A DNA stretch of 64,000 bases from Ipomoea triloba (GCF_003576645.1 NC_044922.1:13685970-13749969), one strand, 5' to 3'; counted from the first letter of the stretch, positions 10,661-22,745 are shown. The notes: generated by a model from the sequence alone, not told the origin. A program made the numbers and translations.

Positions 10661-11167
10661 GTATGTAGAAGAAGTGTGTTGAGAAAGTTTTTAGGGTGTT
10701 TTCTAAATAGTTGTTAGAGTTGATTGGGTTAGTGTGGTTTTTTATTCATCTATCATATTTCTATTCTTTTTTATTAAAATGCATCTTATTATTTATATAC
10801 ACAAGAACTATTATCCATTGTCACATTCCTAGTGGCATTTTTTTTAATCAACTCCTGTTAACTTTTTTAATCTTCTAGGTGTAGAAGTTTATTTTTAATA
10901 TGATGCTAGTTATTGTTATCTTATACTATCTTTTATTGTTATCAATTGCAGATGTAGAAAACTGTAGCTTTACTATTTCTTATGAAGAGATAGAGTTAAA
11001 CTGGCAGATTATGAAGAGATAGTTCTATATTAAATATGTATTTTTTAGTGTATAGTTGATATTTTTTTTAAAGAGAAGTATTGTGTACTGCTTTACTTTA
11101 TAAGTAAAACTAAATTTAATAATTTTCTCTACTTTTTAATAATTGTCTCCCTCACAACCTATTAGTC

Positions 11168-11198
<31 letters not shown>

Positions 11199-13229
11199 TT
11201 TAGCAAGTTTAGATTCCGATTATAATTCCAATGCTATGATTAAACCAATTAAGTGTCCAAAATATTTTGGTTGCCATATATCATTGATTATTGATTCCAA
11301 TTATTACTAATATTTATTATTAATTGCACAATACTATAGGTTTAGTTGGAGTCTTCCAATGTACAATTATTAGTTAAAAATGGTGATTACTATACTTGAA
11401 TAAATGAAATAATACTATTAAATTTTGTAACCTCGATTTAAAATCTATTTTGTTAAGGTTATACTAATAATAATAATATAATACTCTAATAATAATAATC
11501 CAAAACTCTTAATATAATTTCTCTAATATATTTATATAATAATAATAGTAATAGTAATAATAATAATAATAATCCAAAACTCTTAATATGAGCTCCTAAT
11601 TAATTTTTTCTATTAAATTCGTTTATAACGGTAATTATAAATATGGATTATGAAAAATTAGGAGGATTGATACCACTTCATCAATTTCCTATTAAATTTA
11701 AATTAATTGATACTTTTCCTAATATATCGTACCTTAAAGGCTTTCAACCTTTGTGGCTTTGTTATAATCCTGATCAATATATTAATCTGTTATTTTATGG
11801 GAATTTCCTATCATATTTAAATTAATTGATACTTTTCCTAATATATAGCGTACCTTGAAGGCTTACAACCTTTGTTATAATACTGATCAATATATTAATA
11901 TTAATATGTTATTTTATGGTAATTTATATAGGTAATTATCATATACTATTTACCATCTAAATGACCTATGGTAATTGCTAATCATATTTAACATCTTAAT
12001 TTATTATGGTAATTGAATATAGAGATTCTCTCCTTACGACAATTTTATATTTTTTTTACTTCCAATAATATCAATTGCCCATTCACTTCCTTTGATCACT
12101 TTTAAATAAAATCTTAAAAATTATGGCAATTAAAGAATTAATACTTTCTGTAATATACATTTTATCTAATCAGATAAGAAAATTGATAATACATATGTTA
12201 AGTCCATAATTAAAGGAGATTACAAAAAATTATGATTATTATTCCAATTCACATATTATTATGCTAATTCACAGATTATTATGCAAATTATTCCAAATTG
12301 ATTATTATACATATAAAATTATCCTAATGGTTACTTTTGAATAAAATCTTAACAATTATGTTAATTAATAAATTAATTCACACATTATATTTTTATTAAA
12401 CAGTTTTTTTATACTTGCTGTAGTATAGATTTATCTAATCAATCAAGGAATTGAAATTAAACATGCACATACTATGAACATAATTAAAAAAAAAAAAATA
12501 AACATACGCATATTAAATCTATAATTAAACAAAATTAAACATACACATGTTATTTTATTAATAATAATATATACTCCTTAATTAATATAATTATTCAGAT
12601 TACATGAACACCATAATTAGTATAATAATTATGAATAATATATATTCTTTAATTACCATTAGTAATCATAATAAAATGGCTTCATTCTTATTAGAATTAA
12701 TGATAAATTTTCCTGTCCATATAGGAAACTAAACATACACATATTACAGTGAGTAATTAAAAGAAATTAAGCATAGTATACACATATTACGTCCATAGTT
12801 AAAGGATATTAAACATAAACATATTACGCTCATATTACCAGCCTGTATTTAATACTTTAATCTTACTATAATAATTAAACATACGAATCTTCATTTGATT
12901 ATAGTAAATTTTTATTACTTAAAATAATTCAATTAACCATGCTCTTCCTTCTATTTTTTAGACTTTTCCTATTATAATTTTAAAGTAATCAAATTCAAAA
13001 CTAATATACAAATCTTATAATTTCAAATATTAAAATTGTTTATAATTTCATCATTAATTTTATTATTTAAATATATAATAAAAAAAATTTATCCGTGTAT
13101 CGCACAGATAATTTACTAATTTACTAGTGTAATTTTATTTTATAAGTTAAACATGTAATTTTATTTTTCTTAAATAAATGTGTAATTGTGTATTAAACAT
13201 TTAAACTTTACATGCATGATGCATCCATC

Positions 13230-13564
13230 ACTAGACATACCTACACTTTCATGGACTTAATCAACTCATCTCATTTTCACTTTCTGATGTAATATTGTAA
13301 TCATACAATAATAATAATAATAGTGTTTTACCATATCAGACGTAATATGAGCTTTGAAACCTTCAATGACAAAAGTAACAAAGAAAACGAAACAAAGAAA
13401 ATAATAATACGTTACCGCGTCCTGCCACGCAGTCAACATCCATCGTCATTTTCAGCCGTCCCGTGGGCCGTGACCTCCCTCTATAGATACTTTCCTTCCC
13501 CGTCACTTATTTCTCCAACTCTCTTTCAATACAATTTTGCGAGAAGATAACAGCCACAGAGAAA
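13230..13564 (+). promoter_or_regulatory. Promoter and leader of EXO70 copy 2
   Basis: A TATA-like box (TATAGATA, 13482-13489) lies about 80 bases before the ATG. CCGCGT (13415-13420) and AGTCAA (13431-13436) match the other two copies, but 10 bases now separate them. Homology with the pseudogene's upstream DNA extends left to about 13230 (versus about 40200), which is longer than can be checked for copy 1. Confidence 0.65.
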
Positions 13565-15001
13565 ATGAGGAACCGATCGTCATCACCGTCGCCATCGTCG
13601 CGTTATAAATTTTGCGAAACGCTATTGGCAGACACCATCGCGACCGTCGAACCGCTGATCAGAAAATGGGACGTTCAGGCCTCTGTCACCTTCGACAGAA
13701 TATCGAACCTCTTCCGGGACAGTCCGGTAGAGGCGAAGCAGTTTCTCTGCTACGTCGAGGACTTGCAGCGCGCTATGCTGTTCTTCGTTAGCAAGTGTTC
13801 GGATTCTGAGCTGCTTGTTCCTGCTCAGACTTTGATGCAGATTGCCATGAAGAGGTTGCAGAAGGAGTTTTACACTATTCTTTCTGGGAACCGATATTTT
13901 CTCGATCTCGAAACCGTCTCGGCCAGGTCTTCCGGAGCGTCCTCGCGGTCAACTGTTTCAGATTCCGAAGACGGAGAGGTTCTGGATAAAGTCGCCGGGA
14001 TTTCAATCCCCGACCCTGCAGTTCCAGATTTGAAAACCATTGCGACTTGTATGATTGGAGCCGGATATGGAAAGGAATGCGTGAAGGTATATAACATAAT
14101 CAGAAAATCTGTTATAGACGAGACGTTATATCATCTGGGAATTGAGAGATTCAGTTATTCTCAAATTCAAAAAATGGACTGGGAAGTACTGGAGAGGAAG
14201 ATTTTGAATTGGCAGAACTGTATCAGAATCGCGGTGAAAACTCTTTTCCTCGGCGAGAGAATTCTCTGCGATGAAGTCTTTTCGGCTTCGGATAACATCA
14301 GAGAGTCGTGTTTCGCCGAAATCTCTAAAGACGGTGCGATCAATTTGTTCGGTTTCCTTGAATTGGCGGCTAAATATAAGAAGATATCGATCGAGAAGAT
14401 GTTTCGCTATTTGGACCTTTACGAGGCGGTTTCAGAGCTCTCGCCGGAAATTGAATCGATTTTCAGCTTCGATTCTACTGCCGCCGTGAAGACTCAGGCT
14501 GCAGCGTCGGTGTCGATGCTAGGCGACGCCGTTAGAGCAATGTTGTCGGAGTTTGAGGCGGCGATACAGAAGGATTCCACAAAACCACCTCCAGGCGGCG
14601 CAATCCATCCACTTACTCGGTACGTGATGAACTTCCTCGTTTTCCTCGCCGATTACAGCGGCACCGTTTCCGGAATCATAGCAGACTGGCCGCCGTCGTC
14701 CCAATCTCCCTTACCGGAGTCGTACTTCTCGAGTCCGTCGTCCATGAACGACGATTCTGTCGCTTCAACTGTCTCCGCGAAGTTCGCGTGGCTCGTTCTC
14801 GTGCTCCTCTGTAAGCTAGACAGCAAGGCGCGACAATACGGAGACGTGCCGTTGTCCTACCTCTTCCTAGCCAACAACTTAAACTACGTCGTTTCCAAGG
14901 TCCGAAGCTCTAACCTGAGCCTCGTACTTGGATCTGATTGGATTTCGAAACAAGAAGTGAAGGTGAAACAATTCATAGCAAACTATGAGAGATTGAGTTG
15001 A
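13565..15001 (+). CDS. EXO70: EXO70-family exocyst subunit, copy 2, C-terminally short
   Basis: This single exon encodes 478 residues and is over 90% identical to copy 1 by eye. Differences are concentrated in the first 80 residues, and it has a three-residue insertion (SVA) in the variable DDS region near 400. The same motifs are present (CETLLADTIATVEPLIRKWD, YSQIQKMDWEVLERKI, FLGERILCDEVFSAS, AIHPLTRYVMNFLVFLADYS). The frame ends directly after FIANYERLS at TGA 14999-15001, within one or two residues of the point where copy 1 loses family similarity, so the loss of the last 100 or more residues predates the duplication. An intact frame with mostly conservative changes suggests selection, which was not measured. 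It could be a functional short exocyst protein, a dominant-interfering form, or a young pseudogene. Confidence 0.85.
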   Translation: MRNRSSSPSPSSRYKFCETLLADTIATVEPLIRKWDVQASVTFDRISNLFRDSPVEAKQFLCYVEDLQRAMLFFVSKCSDSELLVPAQTLMQIAMKRLQKEFYTILSGNRYFLDLETVSARSSGASSRSTVSDSEDGEVLDKVAGISIPDPAVPDLKTIATCMIGAGYGKECVKVYNIIRKSVIDETLYHLGIERFSYSQIQKMDWEVLERKILNWQNCIRIAVKTLFLGERILCDEVFSASDNIRESCFAEISKDGAINLFGFLELAAKYKKISIEKMFRYLDLYEAVSELSPEIESIFSFDSTAAVKTQAAASVSMLGDAVRAMLSEFEAAIQKDSTKPPPGGAIHPLTRYVMNFLVFLADYSGTVSGIIADWPPSSQSPLPESYFSSPSSMNDDSVASTVSAKFAWLVLVLLCKLDSKARQYGDVPLSYLFLANNLNYVVSKVRSSNLSLVLGSDWISKQEVKVKQFIANYERLS

Positions 15002-15186
15002 TCGAAAGTTGAAATCAATTGTTTATAATAAAAATTAACAGTAAAGGAGGAATATGTAATAATATTGATGTACATTTCATGATATTATTTTAACAACTTT
15101 TTTGTTTTCATTTTCATAAGTACATACAGAAATCATGCATGCATAAATTACCAAATAACAAATCCATTATACAAAATATATACATC
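15002..15186. other. 3' flank of EXO70 copy 2
   Basis: The first part aligns with the 3' flank of copy 1. The rest is AT-rich and featureless. Confidence 0.5.
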
Positions 15187-16046
15187 TGAGTCGTTGATCT
15201 AATTTAGATCAACTGTCTAAAAGGAAAGAAAATTTAAAAAGAAAAGTGAATAAAGAAAAAAAAAAGATTAGATTCCTGGAAGGTGAATTCTTCAAATCGC
15301 AAACTTGAAGGTAAAGATATTACTAATAAGAGTCTAAAGATCAAATTCAACCATTACTTAATGAAATAACTCACAGACTGAATTCACAACAAAAAACATT
15401 AATCAAGCTTTAGTTAACTAATTGGAATTAACAATTTAAAAGATCCACCAAAGTTATGCATTTCAAGATTTAAAATTATGCATTTAAAGGTTCAAAGTTA
15501 TGAAAGAGCACCTAAAGAGTCAAATTTACGCACACTAAGGCAGCAAAGCTATGCACCTGATAATTAAAATTTATGCATTCGTAGGCTAAATTCTATGCAC
15601 CCCAATGTGCAAAGTTATGCACCTTACAGTGCAAAGTTATACAGAGTACTTTTAAAGTTATGCACCCACCGGTATAAAGTTACGGACTTGAAGAAGCAAA
15701 ATGATGCACTCAAAGAAGGGACAATATGCACTCAAAAAAGGAACAATATGCACTCGAAGAAGGAAAATAATGCACCTATCTTCTGAGAAGCTAATAAAGT
15801 AAATATGCATTAGAAGAAAAACTAGGCACTCGAAGACAAAAAATATGCACTCGAAGAAGGAAAATAATGCACCCAAAGAAAAACAAAATATGAACTTACA
15901 CAAAATTATCATAATGCCACTGCATCTGTTTTTTTTTTGTTTTTTTTTATTTTTTTTTAATTCTTCATTCTAGACGCTTGTTCTGGACGAAATTTATTGT
16001 TGAGATTTAACCCCATTTTTCACCTGGGAGAAGCATGCATCTGATA

Positions 16047-16088
<42 letters not shown>

Positions 16089-16704
16089 ATTATATTTTTT
16101 TTTCTATTTTTAAAGTACTAATAAATTGTGTATATTGCTCTTAAAATGTTGTACATTATTATATTTTAATTTGACAAAATTGTGCTTACTAACCATTAAT
16201 GTGGCTTTGTAGCTGTCTAGAGTGGTTTAAGGCCAGTGCCTTAAAAGCTTATACGCCGACACTGCGATACCAATCTAAAACTAACTAAACCCATAAGTTT
16301 ATACAAATAAAACAATCATTTTTCATGCAATCTCTTATACTAATAAAGTTTGGGGATTTTGCTAATAGAATTCTTATGTTTTCCAACTCAACTTAATAGC
16401 TCTAATTTATGTGTTTTCCTTTTTTTTTTTTTTCTTTTTTTTTTTTTTTTGTTGTTGTTGTTGTTGTGAAGCGTTTATTCTTTAAATTTATTTCCTTAAG
16501 TAAATGCCTATTTTATAGTGCACAGATTTTTTTTTTATTGATTTTGGGAATATTGGTTTCGATTTTCAATTGATCAGCCGTAGGAGACATGTGTGTTGGA
16601 ACAAGTTAAACTATTTTGTCAGTCTGTAATCATTATATTTATGGCTAAGTTTTATTCTAATTGTTTTCTTTTTCTGCCCTAGAGTTAATCCTGGTGTATA
16701 TATT

Positions 16705-16743
<39 letters not shown>
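15187..16743. repeat. Long repeat block, copy A (partner 35022-37640)
   Basis: The same sequence order is found in both places: GATCTAATTTAGATCAACTG, AAGTTGAATTCTTCAAATCGC-like text, an array of AAAGTTATGCACC units, GGAGAAGCATGCATCTGAT, a (TA)n run, GTGTATATTGCTCTTAAAATG, GTCTAGAGTGGTTTAAGG, and GGAACAAGTTAAACTATTTTG. Copy A lacks the hAT-type element that splits copy B, so it preserves the empty site (GTGGCTTTGTAGCTGTCTAG near 16202). It may be a segmental duplication or two copies of a large unclassified transposon. No protein was seen. Confidence 0.75.
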
Positions 16744-16752
<9 letters not shown>

Positions 16753-16971
16753 TAAAACAGTTAGTATAATGATTATTGCGTTTCTTTGATATCCTACTAT
16801 TGCATCTCTTGGAACCCTATTACATTTTGAATGTTGGCTGCTGGATGATGATTATTTATAGAACATTCCTTTCAGTATTTGTATATATATATATATATAT
16901 ATATACACGGGTAAGAACATTAGAACATCCTAAAATTTGTATACTCTTAAGATAGAGCTTCAAATATTGCA

Positions 16972-17425
16972 ATGGCTGACCAGTTCATCCTTGCTTCCCA
17001 ACTAACTCCAGATTGCAGTAACAAAGCCATTCATGTTCGATTAATGTGCACCTATGAGGTGTCTGAAAGCAAGCAAAATAAAGGAGTAAATAGAAGAGAG
17101 TGTATTTTTCATGATGAGGAGGTTAGCTATTGTATTAATGTTCTTTTTTAAAGTATTGTTTTATAAGATTGTCTATTCAATATTATTGAATATACATGTA
17201 GGGTACTTTTATACATGCTCATATATCAAAGGAGCATATACACAAATGGTCCAATTTTATGATGCATGGAAATGTTTACGGAATCAATTTTTTTTTTTTT
17301 TTTTTTTTTTTTGTGTATTACAAACTTTTGAAGTTCAACACAAGTAACCATCTTTGCATACTTAAATTTAAGCTCGATACATTGGTGAAGGAGTACAAGA
17401 GAGTTCAATTTCCTAACAAGTTGTT
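16972..17425 (+). pseudogene. RPA1-like (replication protein A 70 kDa) gene fragment
   Basis: A 50-codon exon starts at the ATG at 16972 (MADQFILASQLTPD, then KAIHVRLMCTYEV, then RECIFHDEE) and runs to a GT donor at 17122. It resembles the first OB-fold of plant RPA70-like proteins, which often accompany or are captured by Helitrons. A second piece near 17300-17422 (KFKLDTLVKEYKRVQFPNKL) fits the next RPA exon. It is interrupted by a long T-run and followed by a stop. No remaining exons were found, so this is a fragment. Confidence in the family is moderate because only short stretches match. Confidence 0.45.
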
Positions 17426-17659
17426 TCAGTTATAGTGAATATCTTCATTACTTCGAAAAAAAATATTGATGAGAAGATGTTGATAGGTATATTTTTCAAA
17501 TTGGTTTACTTATTTATACTGTATCATGTTTTTATAATATTATATTATTATAACTGTAATTGTATTTTTAGATGTTATTAGAAGGGTTGTTGAAATATAT
17601 TCACCTGTGAAAAAAGGTGGTAGCTAGAAAGCATGCAAGACTTATTCATTTTGGCAAAA

Positions 17660-18058
17660 ACTTGTGTGAGACCGTCTCACCGTGAGACGGGTCGGGTCAA
17701 GATGAAAATGTAATACTTATACGCACAAATGTCATACTTATATGCTCAAATGTAATACTAATCAGGAATAAAATTTTTGTTAAGTATAAGGGTAAATGTA
17801 ATACTTTTAATGGAAAATACAATACTTTTACATTTCGATTTAAAAGTATTACATTTTTCCTTAAAAGTATTATATTTTCCCTTATAAGTAAGGGGCACTT
17901 GTCAACATTACTTATTATGGAAAATGTAAGTAACAAAAATTGTATTCTTAATTAGTATTATATTTAAACATATAAGTATGACATTTGCATGTTGTTTCGA
18001 CTCGACTCGACCCGACCCGTCTCACGAATAAGGATCCGTGAGATTGTCTCACACAAGT
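17660..18058. mobile_element. MITE with GTGAGAC/GTCTCAC inverted ends
   Basis: The left end ACTTGTGTGAGACCGTCTCA with GTGAGACGGGTCGGGTC is mirrored at the right by GACCCGACCCGTCTCACG and GATTGTCTCACACAAGT. The roughly 400-bp interior repeats GTAATACTTATAYGC-like text and has no protein. A left-end fragment of the same family is at about 9260. The superfamily was not determined because no clear target duplication was seen. Confidence 0.75.
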
Positions 18059-18909
18059 GTGACCCATTGATTTTGTGATGGAAGATGTAAATTAAAGTAA
18101 GTGTAATTAAAAGTAAGTGTAATTATATTGTGTTTAATTTCAGTTATGATTTATTTTTCATTATATGAAGAATGTTTAGGAAATATGAAGAAGTTGGAAA
18201 CAAATGCAAACCAATATTCTTTGTTAATTTAATGGTTATTTTTCTTAGTCAAAATCATATTTGGTGAACTGTTTGGAGGAACATGTTGATAGATTTCTAC
18301 TTTTTTTACAATTCAATCACGGAAAATTTAGTGACAGTTTGTTACAATTGCATGTGTAGGGCCGATGTTTTTGAAAGTAAGTGTTGTTTTATTTAATAAA
18401 TCTTATTCTGTTAATTTTTTGGCCCATTTGTTAGTGCATGCTTGTATTTTATTTGTAGATAGGAGGTGCATATTTCATGCTCCTTTGATGCCACCGAAAT
18501 TTGGTTCAATCACAATTTACAAAATTTTGAGATGTTTAAAAAAAAAATTTCTTCAATTTTTTTTTTATTATCAATGTTTTTATAATTTTTATGTTTATAT
18601 TTCTGACGTTGTTTTGTATCTGTTGCAATCTACCATCGGAAATTACTCCTTTAAGGAGTCTAGACTAAGTCTAGACTTTCTTTTGTTAAGTTAATTGGTA
18701 GTTCTTTGTGTGAAAACATTGTGATGATTTCCTTGGATGAAATTTATTGTAGGAAAGAGGTAAGAGGTAAAAAGTTATTTTGTATTTTCCATTTTATTAC
18801 ACTTTGAATAAGTTTTTTTAAGAATTTGTGATTCTGTCACAGCTGAATTGTTGGGATGGCTTGTACTGTGTGATCGGAGTTGGCTAGATGATGGTAGTAT
18901 AAAATATAG
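18059..18909. other. AT-rich spacer before the copia element
   Basis: One 109-codon frame (18365-18694) is low-complexity and not supported. The end of the stretch (18875-18909) is the left half of a 50-bp sequence that continues after the 3' LTR. Confidence 0.5.
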
Positions 18910-19691
18910 TGTAAGTGTAACATTTGTACGGACCTCCTATTTATTGGCTTAATTAATGTAAAAAACCTTAGTTTAAGTCTAATAGGTTGTTATTAAGTCA
19001 AACTGTATCAGCACTAGATAAGTTCTCTGTCTGCTCTGGATATGTGTTTTGTCTGCTCTGGATCAGTACCAATATTTGATTTGATGAATTCAAACTGAGT
19101 CAAGTCCTTGATCCACGATTTATGGGATGATTTATTCTACTGGACAGAGCTTGAATTGAGGGATTAACACCTAGAGTTGAGGATACTTGGTTGATCTATT
19201 AACTATATAAAGAGCTCCAGGACTTGATTCTCTTTATCGATTTGATCACTTTATTATTCCAAAATTTATAAGAGAACTCTATACAGGTTACTTACATTAC
19301 TTCACGTGTTCTTATAAGCTTGGTTGCTTATTTGAAGGTTCGGCCATGTTGGTGAACCTGGATGACTCGCATAGTGTCAGCTTGAAGATGATGAAGGCTT
19401 AGCTAGGAGTACTTTTTGTAACCATTATTGTAGGATGATTGTTGTGTGACTCCTTGTAACCCTTGTGATCATCTAGTGGATTGGGCTGACGTGAAGTGCC
19501 CCGCAGACGTAGGAGTGGAGCTCCGAACTGCATAAACAATTCTGGTGTCTGGTTCCTTTTTATTGCTTTATTGTTTTATGTTTTTATTTATCTGTTTCTA
19601 ATTGATTAATATTTTCAGATAAATAATTCTATTAAAATAAAGTAGGAACCTTAAGATAAATTGTACATTCAAAAATCACAATACAATTTCA
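18910..19691 (+). repeat. 5' LTR of the Sirevirus-like element
   Basis: The LTR is 782 bp, with TATA box TATATAAAG at 19204-19212. Compared by eye with the 3' LTR it differs at about 30 bases plus a few indels (roughly 4%), so the insertion is not recent. It ends CAATTTCA, two bases before the primer-binding site. Confidence 0.95.
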
Positions 19692-19693
19692 AT

Positions 19694-19706
19694 TGGTATT
19701 AGAGCC
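19694..19706 (+). other. Primer-binding site, initiator Met-tRNA type
   Basis: TGGTATTAGAGCC matches the usual plant copia primer site (TGGTATCAGAGCC) with one change, two bases after the LTR. Confidence 0.85.
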
Positions 19707-19837
19707 CGGGGACTTAAGTTATTAGTCTAACCGATCTGGCTGAAAAATTGTGTTTCTTGAACTTACAATTTCACAGTGCTTTATTGTTTGTCTTATACGC
19801 TACATTGTTGATCTCATTGTGTGTTAAGTACCCTAGA

Positions 19838-20410
19838 ATGGATAAGCACCGACCTCCTCCAGAACTAACCGGAGAAAATTACGCATATTGGAAAGCCCGC
19901 ACCAGAATGCACCTTAGGGCCCAAGGTGTATGGAAAACATTGCTGTTCGGATGGGATCACCCTACCAAAGACGGTGAAAAAGAAGGAGATCCAAAAGTGT
20001 TAAAACCTGAAGTTGAATGGACTGCTCTAGAAGCAACTACAACAAGCTACAATGCTAAAGCCTTAGATATTATATTTTCTTTAATTCATAAAAGTCAATT
20101 TAACTTGATTACAGGTTGTGACACTGCTAAAGAAGCTTTGGAAAATTTAGAGACCACTTATGAAGGTATTGCTTCAGTCAAACAGTCCAAGCTTCAACTA
20201 GTCCAGAGTGATTTTGAAGATTTGAGTATGAATGGGGATGAAAGCATCGTAAGCTTCAACGAAAGAGTTCAAGAGATTTCCAATCGTGCAGTCACTCCGG
20301 GTGAACCATTTTCACAACAAAAATTAATCCAAAAGGTTCTCCGTTCTCTCCCGCCTCGGTTTAGAATGAAGGTAACTGCTATACAAGAACATTCTGGGTG
20401 GGAAGATTAA
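19838..20410 (+). pseudogene. gag, N-terminal part (copia)
   Basis: The ATG at 19838 opens MDKHRPPPELTGENYAYWKA, a typical plant copia gag start (the GENYxxW motif). The open frame extends 30 codons further upstream, but that part is leader. It includes the UBN2-like capsid region with LETTYEGIASVKQSKLQ. The frame ends at TAA 20408-20410 although gag-like text (NLAQLMGNLKTYEMK) continues in frame, so this is an internal stop. A second in-frame stop follows near 20480. Confidence 0.85.
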
Positions 20411-20486
20411 AACTTGGCTCAGCTAATGGGTAACCTCAAAACCTATGAGATGAAAATATTGACTGACCATTCTAGAAAATAAAAGG

Positions 20487-20978
20487 ATGTTGCTTTCACA
20501 GCTGACGAACAGGGCACTGTACCAGATCCAGACGAAATCGAGGATGATATTAACCAAACATTTCAATAAAATCTTGAAACATGTCAAACAAAAGAATAGC
20601 TTCCGCGGCAACAAATCCCAAAACTTCAACGGATCAAATACATCAAAACTAAATTCAACAACGAGTGGATCAAATTACAAACCAGCTGCGTCTCGTACAA
20701 CACAACCGTCTGCATTGCGTACAACCCAACCTCGAGAAAGAATAAGTGGCAAAAACATCCAGTGCTACGAGTGTGAAGGTTATGGACATGTTCAGGCTGA
20801 ATGTGCCACCTACTTGCGAAGGAAAAAGTCAATGGTTGCACTAACATGGAGTGACGATGAAGCTGACCTTGAAGTTGAAGCTGATACAGAAGAGATTTGT
20901 GGCAACTTTGTTGCATTCACGGCTAGGGTTACAGCTGATCCAGAAGATGAAGATGAAGATTTAGCTGATTCTGAATGA
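20487..20978 (+). pseudogene. gag, first zinc-knuckle segment
   Basis: This segment is in a different frame from the capsid part, so at least one frameshift lies near 20550. It holds CYECEGYGHVQAEC, a CX2CX4HX4C knuckle that binds the RNA genome, then an acidic stretch (DPEDEDEDLADSE) before the stop. The frame is open but its natural start is lost. Confidence 0.8.
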
Positions 20979-21034
20979 TGTGACTACAATTCGACTGAAG
21001 ATCTCGAAACCCTTTTTTTTTTTTTTTTTTTATT

Positions 21035-21730
21035 TATGAAACAAAGTATAAAAAGTTGTATCCCAAATGGGAGTGTTTACTTAAAGCAAATCGTTCATTG
21101 TGTAGTCAGGTAGGAATATCAGATAAAACCATCAAAGTGTACAAAAATCAAATAAGTGAAAGAGATGTACTACTCAAAGCTGCTTCTGAACAAGAAGCCA
21201 AGCTAAAATAGGATGCGGTCAATGCCTCTGAACGAGAAGCCAAGCTAAAACAGGATGTGGTCAAGCTTACACAGGAACTAAATTCTCTCAAGAAACAAAT
21301 CCAGATGATGGATACTACATCAACACTTGATGAAATTTTGGTCACAAGTCGACAATCAACCACAAAGTTTGGACTTGGCTTCACCGGGGAAAAAAACAAT
21401 GGTCAAACTATTTTTGTCAAAGCAACTGGACCAGATCCAGAAGATACTCCAGAGAATAGTACAGCTAGACAAATGAGTTCAGCAAGCCACCGTCACAACA
21501 TGGTAATGAACTATAAACGTACATCTAAGCCATATAATCCTATTTGTCATTATTGTAGGATTCGAGGACACACCAGACCGGAGTGTTACTACTTCTACAA
21601 AGATCAGAGGATTGAAAAGTACAAACAGAAATTCATCACTCCTTTCATCAAACAGGTCTGGGTAAGGAAGTTTTATTACATATGTCATGTTTCTCTCTTA
21701 ACAAAATCTTCAGGTAGAGAAGAAAGGTAG
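21035..21730 (+). pseudogene. gag-pol linker: coiled coil and second zinc knuckle
   Basis: A T-run at 21014-21030 interrupts the reading. From about 21035 the text resembles the coiled-coil linker of Sirevirus-type gag (ERDVLLKAASEQEAKLK, a stop at 21210, then KLTQELNSLKKQIQMM). It is followed by a second knuckle CHYCRIRGHTRPEC. Two knuckles separated by a coiled coil is the order known for this lineage. The segment stops at 21728-21730, one residue before the protease motif. Confidence 0.7.
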
Positions 21731-22745
21731 TATTTTGATAGTGGGTGTTCTCGCCATATGACGGGAAACATCAACTTCCTGAACGACATTAAAGAAAGTA
21801 AAGGTGAAGTAACGTTTGACGATGGTGTTAAAGGGAAAATCACTGGAGTTGGTACGCTAAATGTTGCTGGATTACCTATGCTCAAAAAGGTGCTACTTGT
21901 CAACGGGTTACGTGCAAACGTCATCAGCATAAGCTAACTCTGCGACAAAAATTGGAATGTTAACTTCACAAAAGATAGCTGCAATGTCTTAGACCGCCAA
22001 AAACAATGCGTCATGGAAGGTAAGCGTTCTACAGATAGTTGTTATATCCTAAGTAGTGATGTTTTGTGCTGCAGGTCCAGTATGAATGAAGCTGAACTAT
22101 GTCATCAAAACTTGGGACATCTGAACTATTGCTCCCTGGACAAATTAGTCAAAACTCAAGCGGTAATTGGGCTACCGAATCTAAAATCCGACTCAGAAGG
22201 TATATGCGGTGCATGCCAAGTTGGGAAATAGACGAGAACATCTCATCCAACTATAAAAGAAATCAACACCAAACATTGCCTGGAGCTGATCCACATGGAT
22301 CTCATGGGACCTACACAAACTGAAAGTATCGGAGGTAAGAGGTATATCCTAGTTTGTGTTGATGACAATTCACGATTCTCTGGGGTGACTTTTCTCAGGG
22401 AAAAATCTGAAACCTTTGAAGCATTCGAAGCTCTAGCTCTCAAACTTCAGAAAACAAAATATGAACCAATGGTCAGAATCTGGAGTGATTACGGACTTGA
22501 ATTCGACAACAGCTCATTCGCTGATTTCTGTAACAAGTATGGTATCACCCATGAATACTCAACACCGAAAACACCTCAACAGAATGGCGTTGTGGAACGC
22601 AAAAATCGGACAATTCAAGAGACGGGAAGAGTACTACTGAATGCAAAATCTATACCAAGAAAATTTTGGGTCGAAGTAGTTCATACCTCGTGTCACACCA
22701 TCAACAGAGTCTATCTTCGCCCTGGCACAAATAAAACTCCGTAGG
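21731..22745 (+). pseudogene. Aspartic protease and integrase (copia pol)
   Basis: YFDSGCSRHMTG gives the copia protease signature (DSGC for the more usual DTGA/DSGC). The GAG-pre-integrase zinc motif is visible as CHQNLGHLN followed by CGACQVGK. The integrase core shows the DDE residues in context: HMDLMGP, WSDYGLEF and NGVVERKNRT. In-frame stops occur at about 21934, 22229 and 22742. The first and last of these domains remain in one frame across the stops. Confidence 0.85.

Larger units (their letters stand above)
9385..13127 (+). mobile_element. Non-autonomous Helitron
   Basis: The left end reads A|TCTATATAAT. The right end has a small hairpin (ATCCGTG TATC GCACAGAT) about 15 bases before CTAG|T (13124-13127). 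This gives the Helitron signature: 5' TC, 3' CTRR, insertion between A and T, no target duplication. The segment GAAGTGCC to GGGCATTTTAG near 9465-9510 also looks like a Helitron 5' region. No Rep/helicase was seen. The element carries a LINE 3' end and an exon-like segment; 11160-13090 is very AT-rich with TAA/AAT microsatellites and nothing else recognised. Confidence 0.65.
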
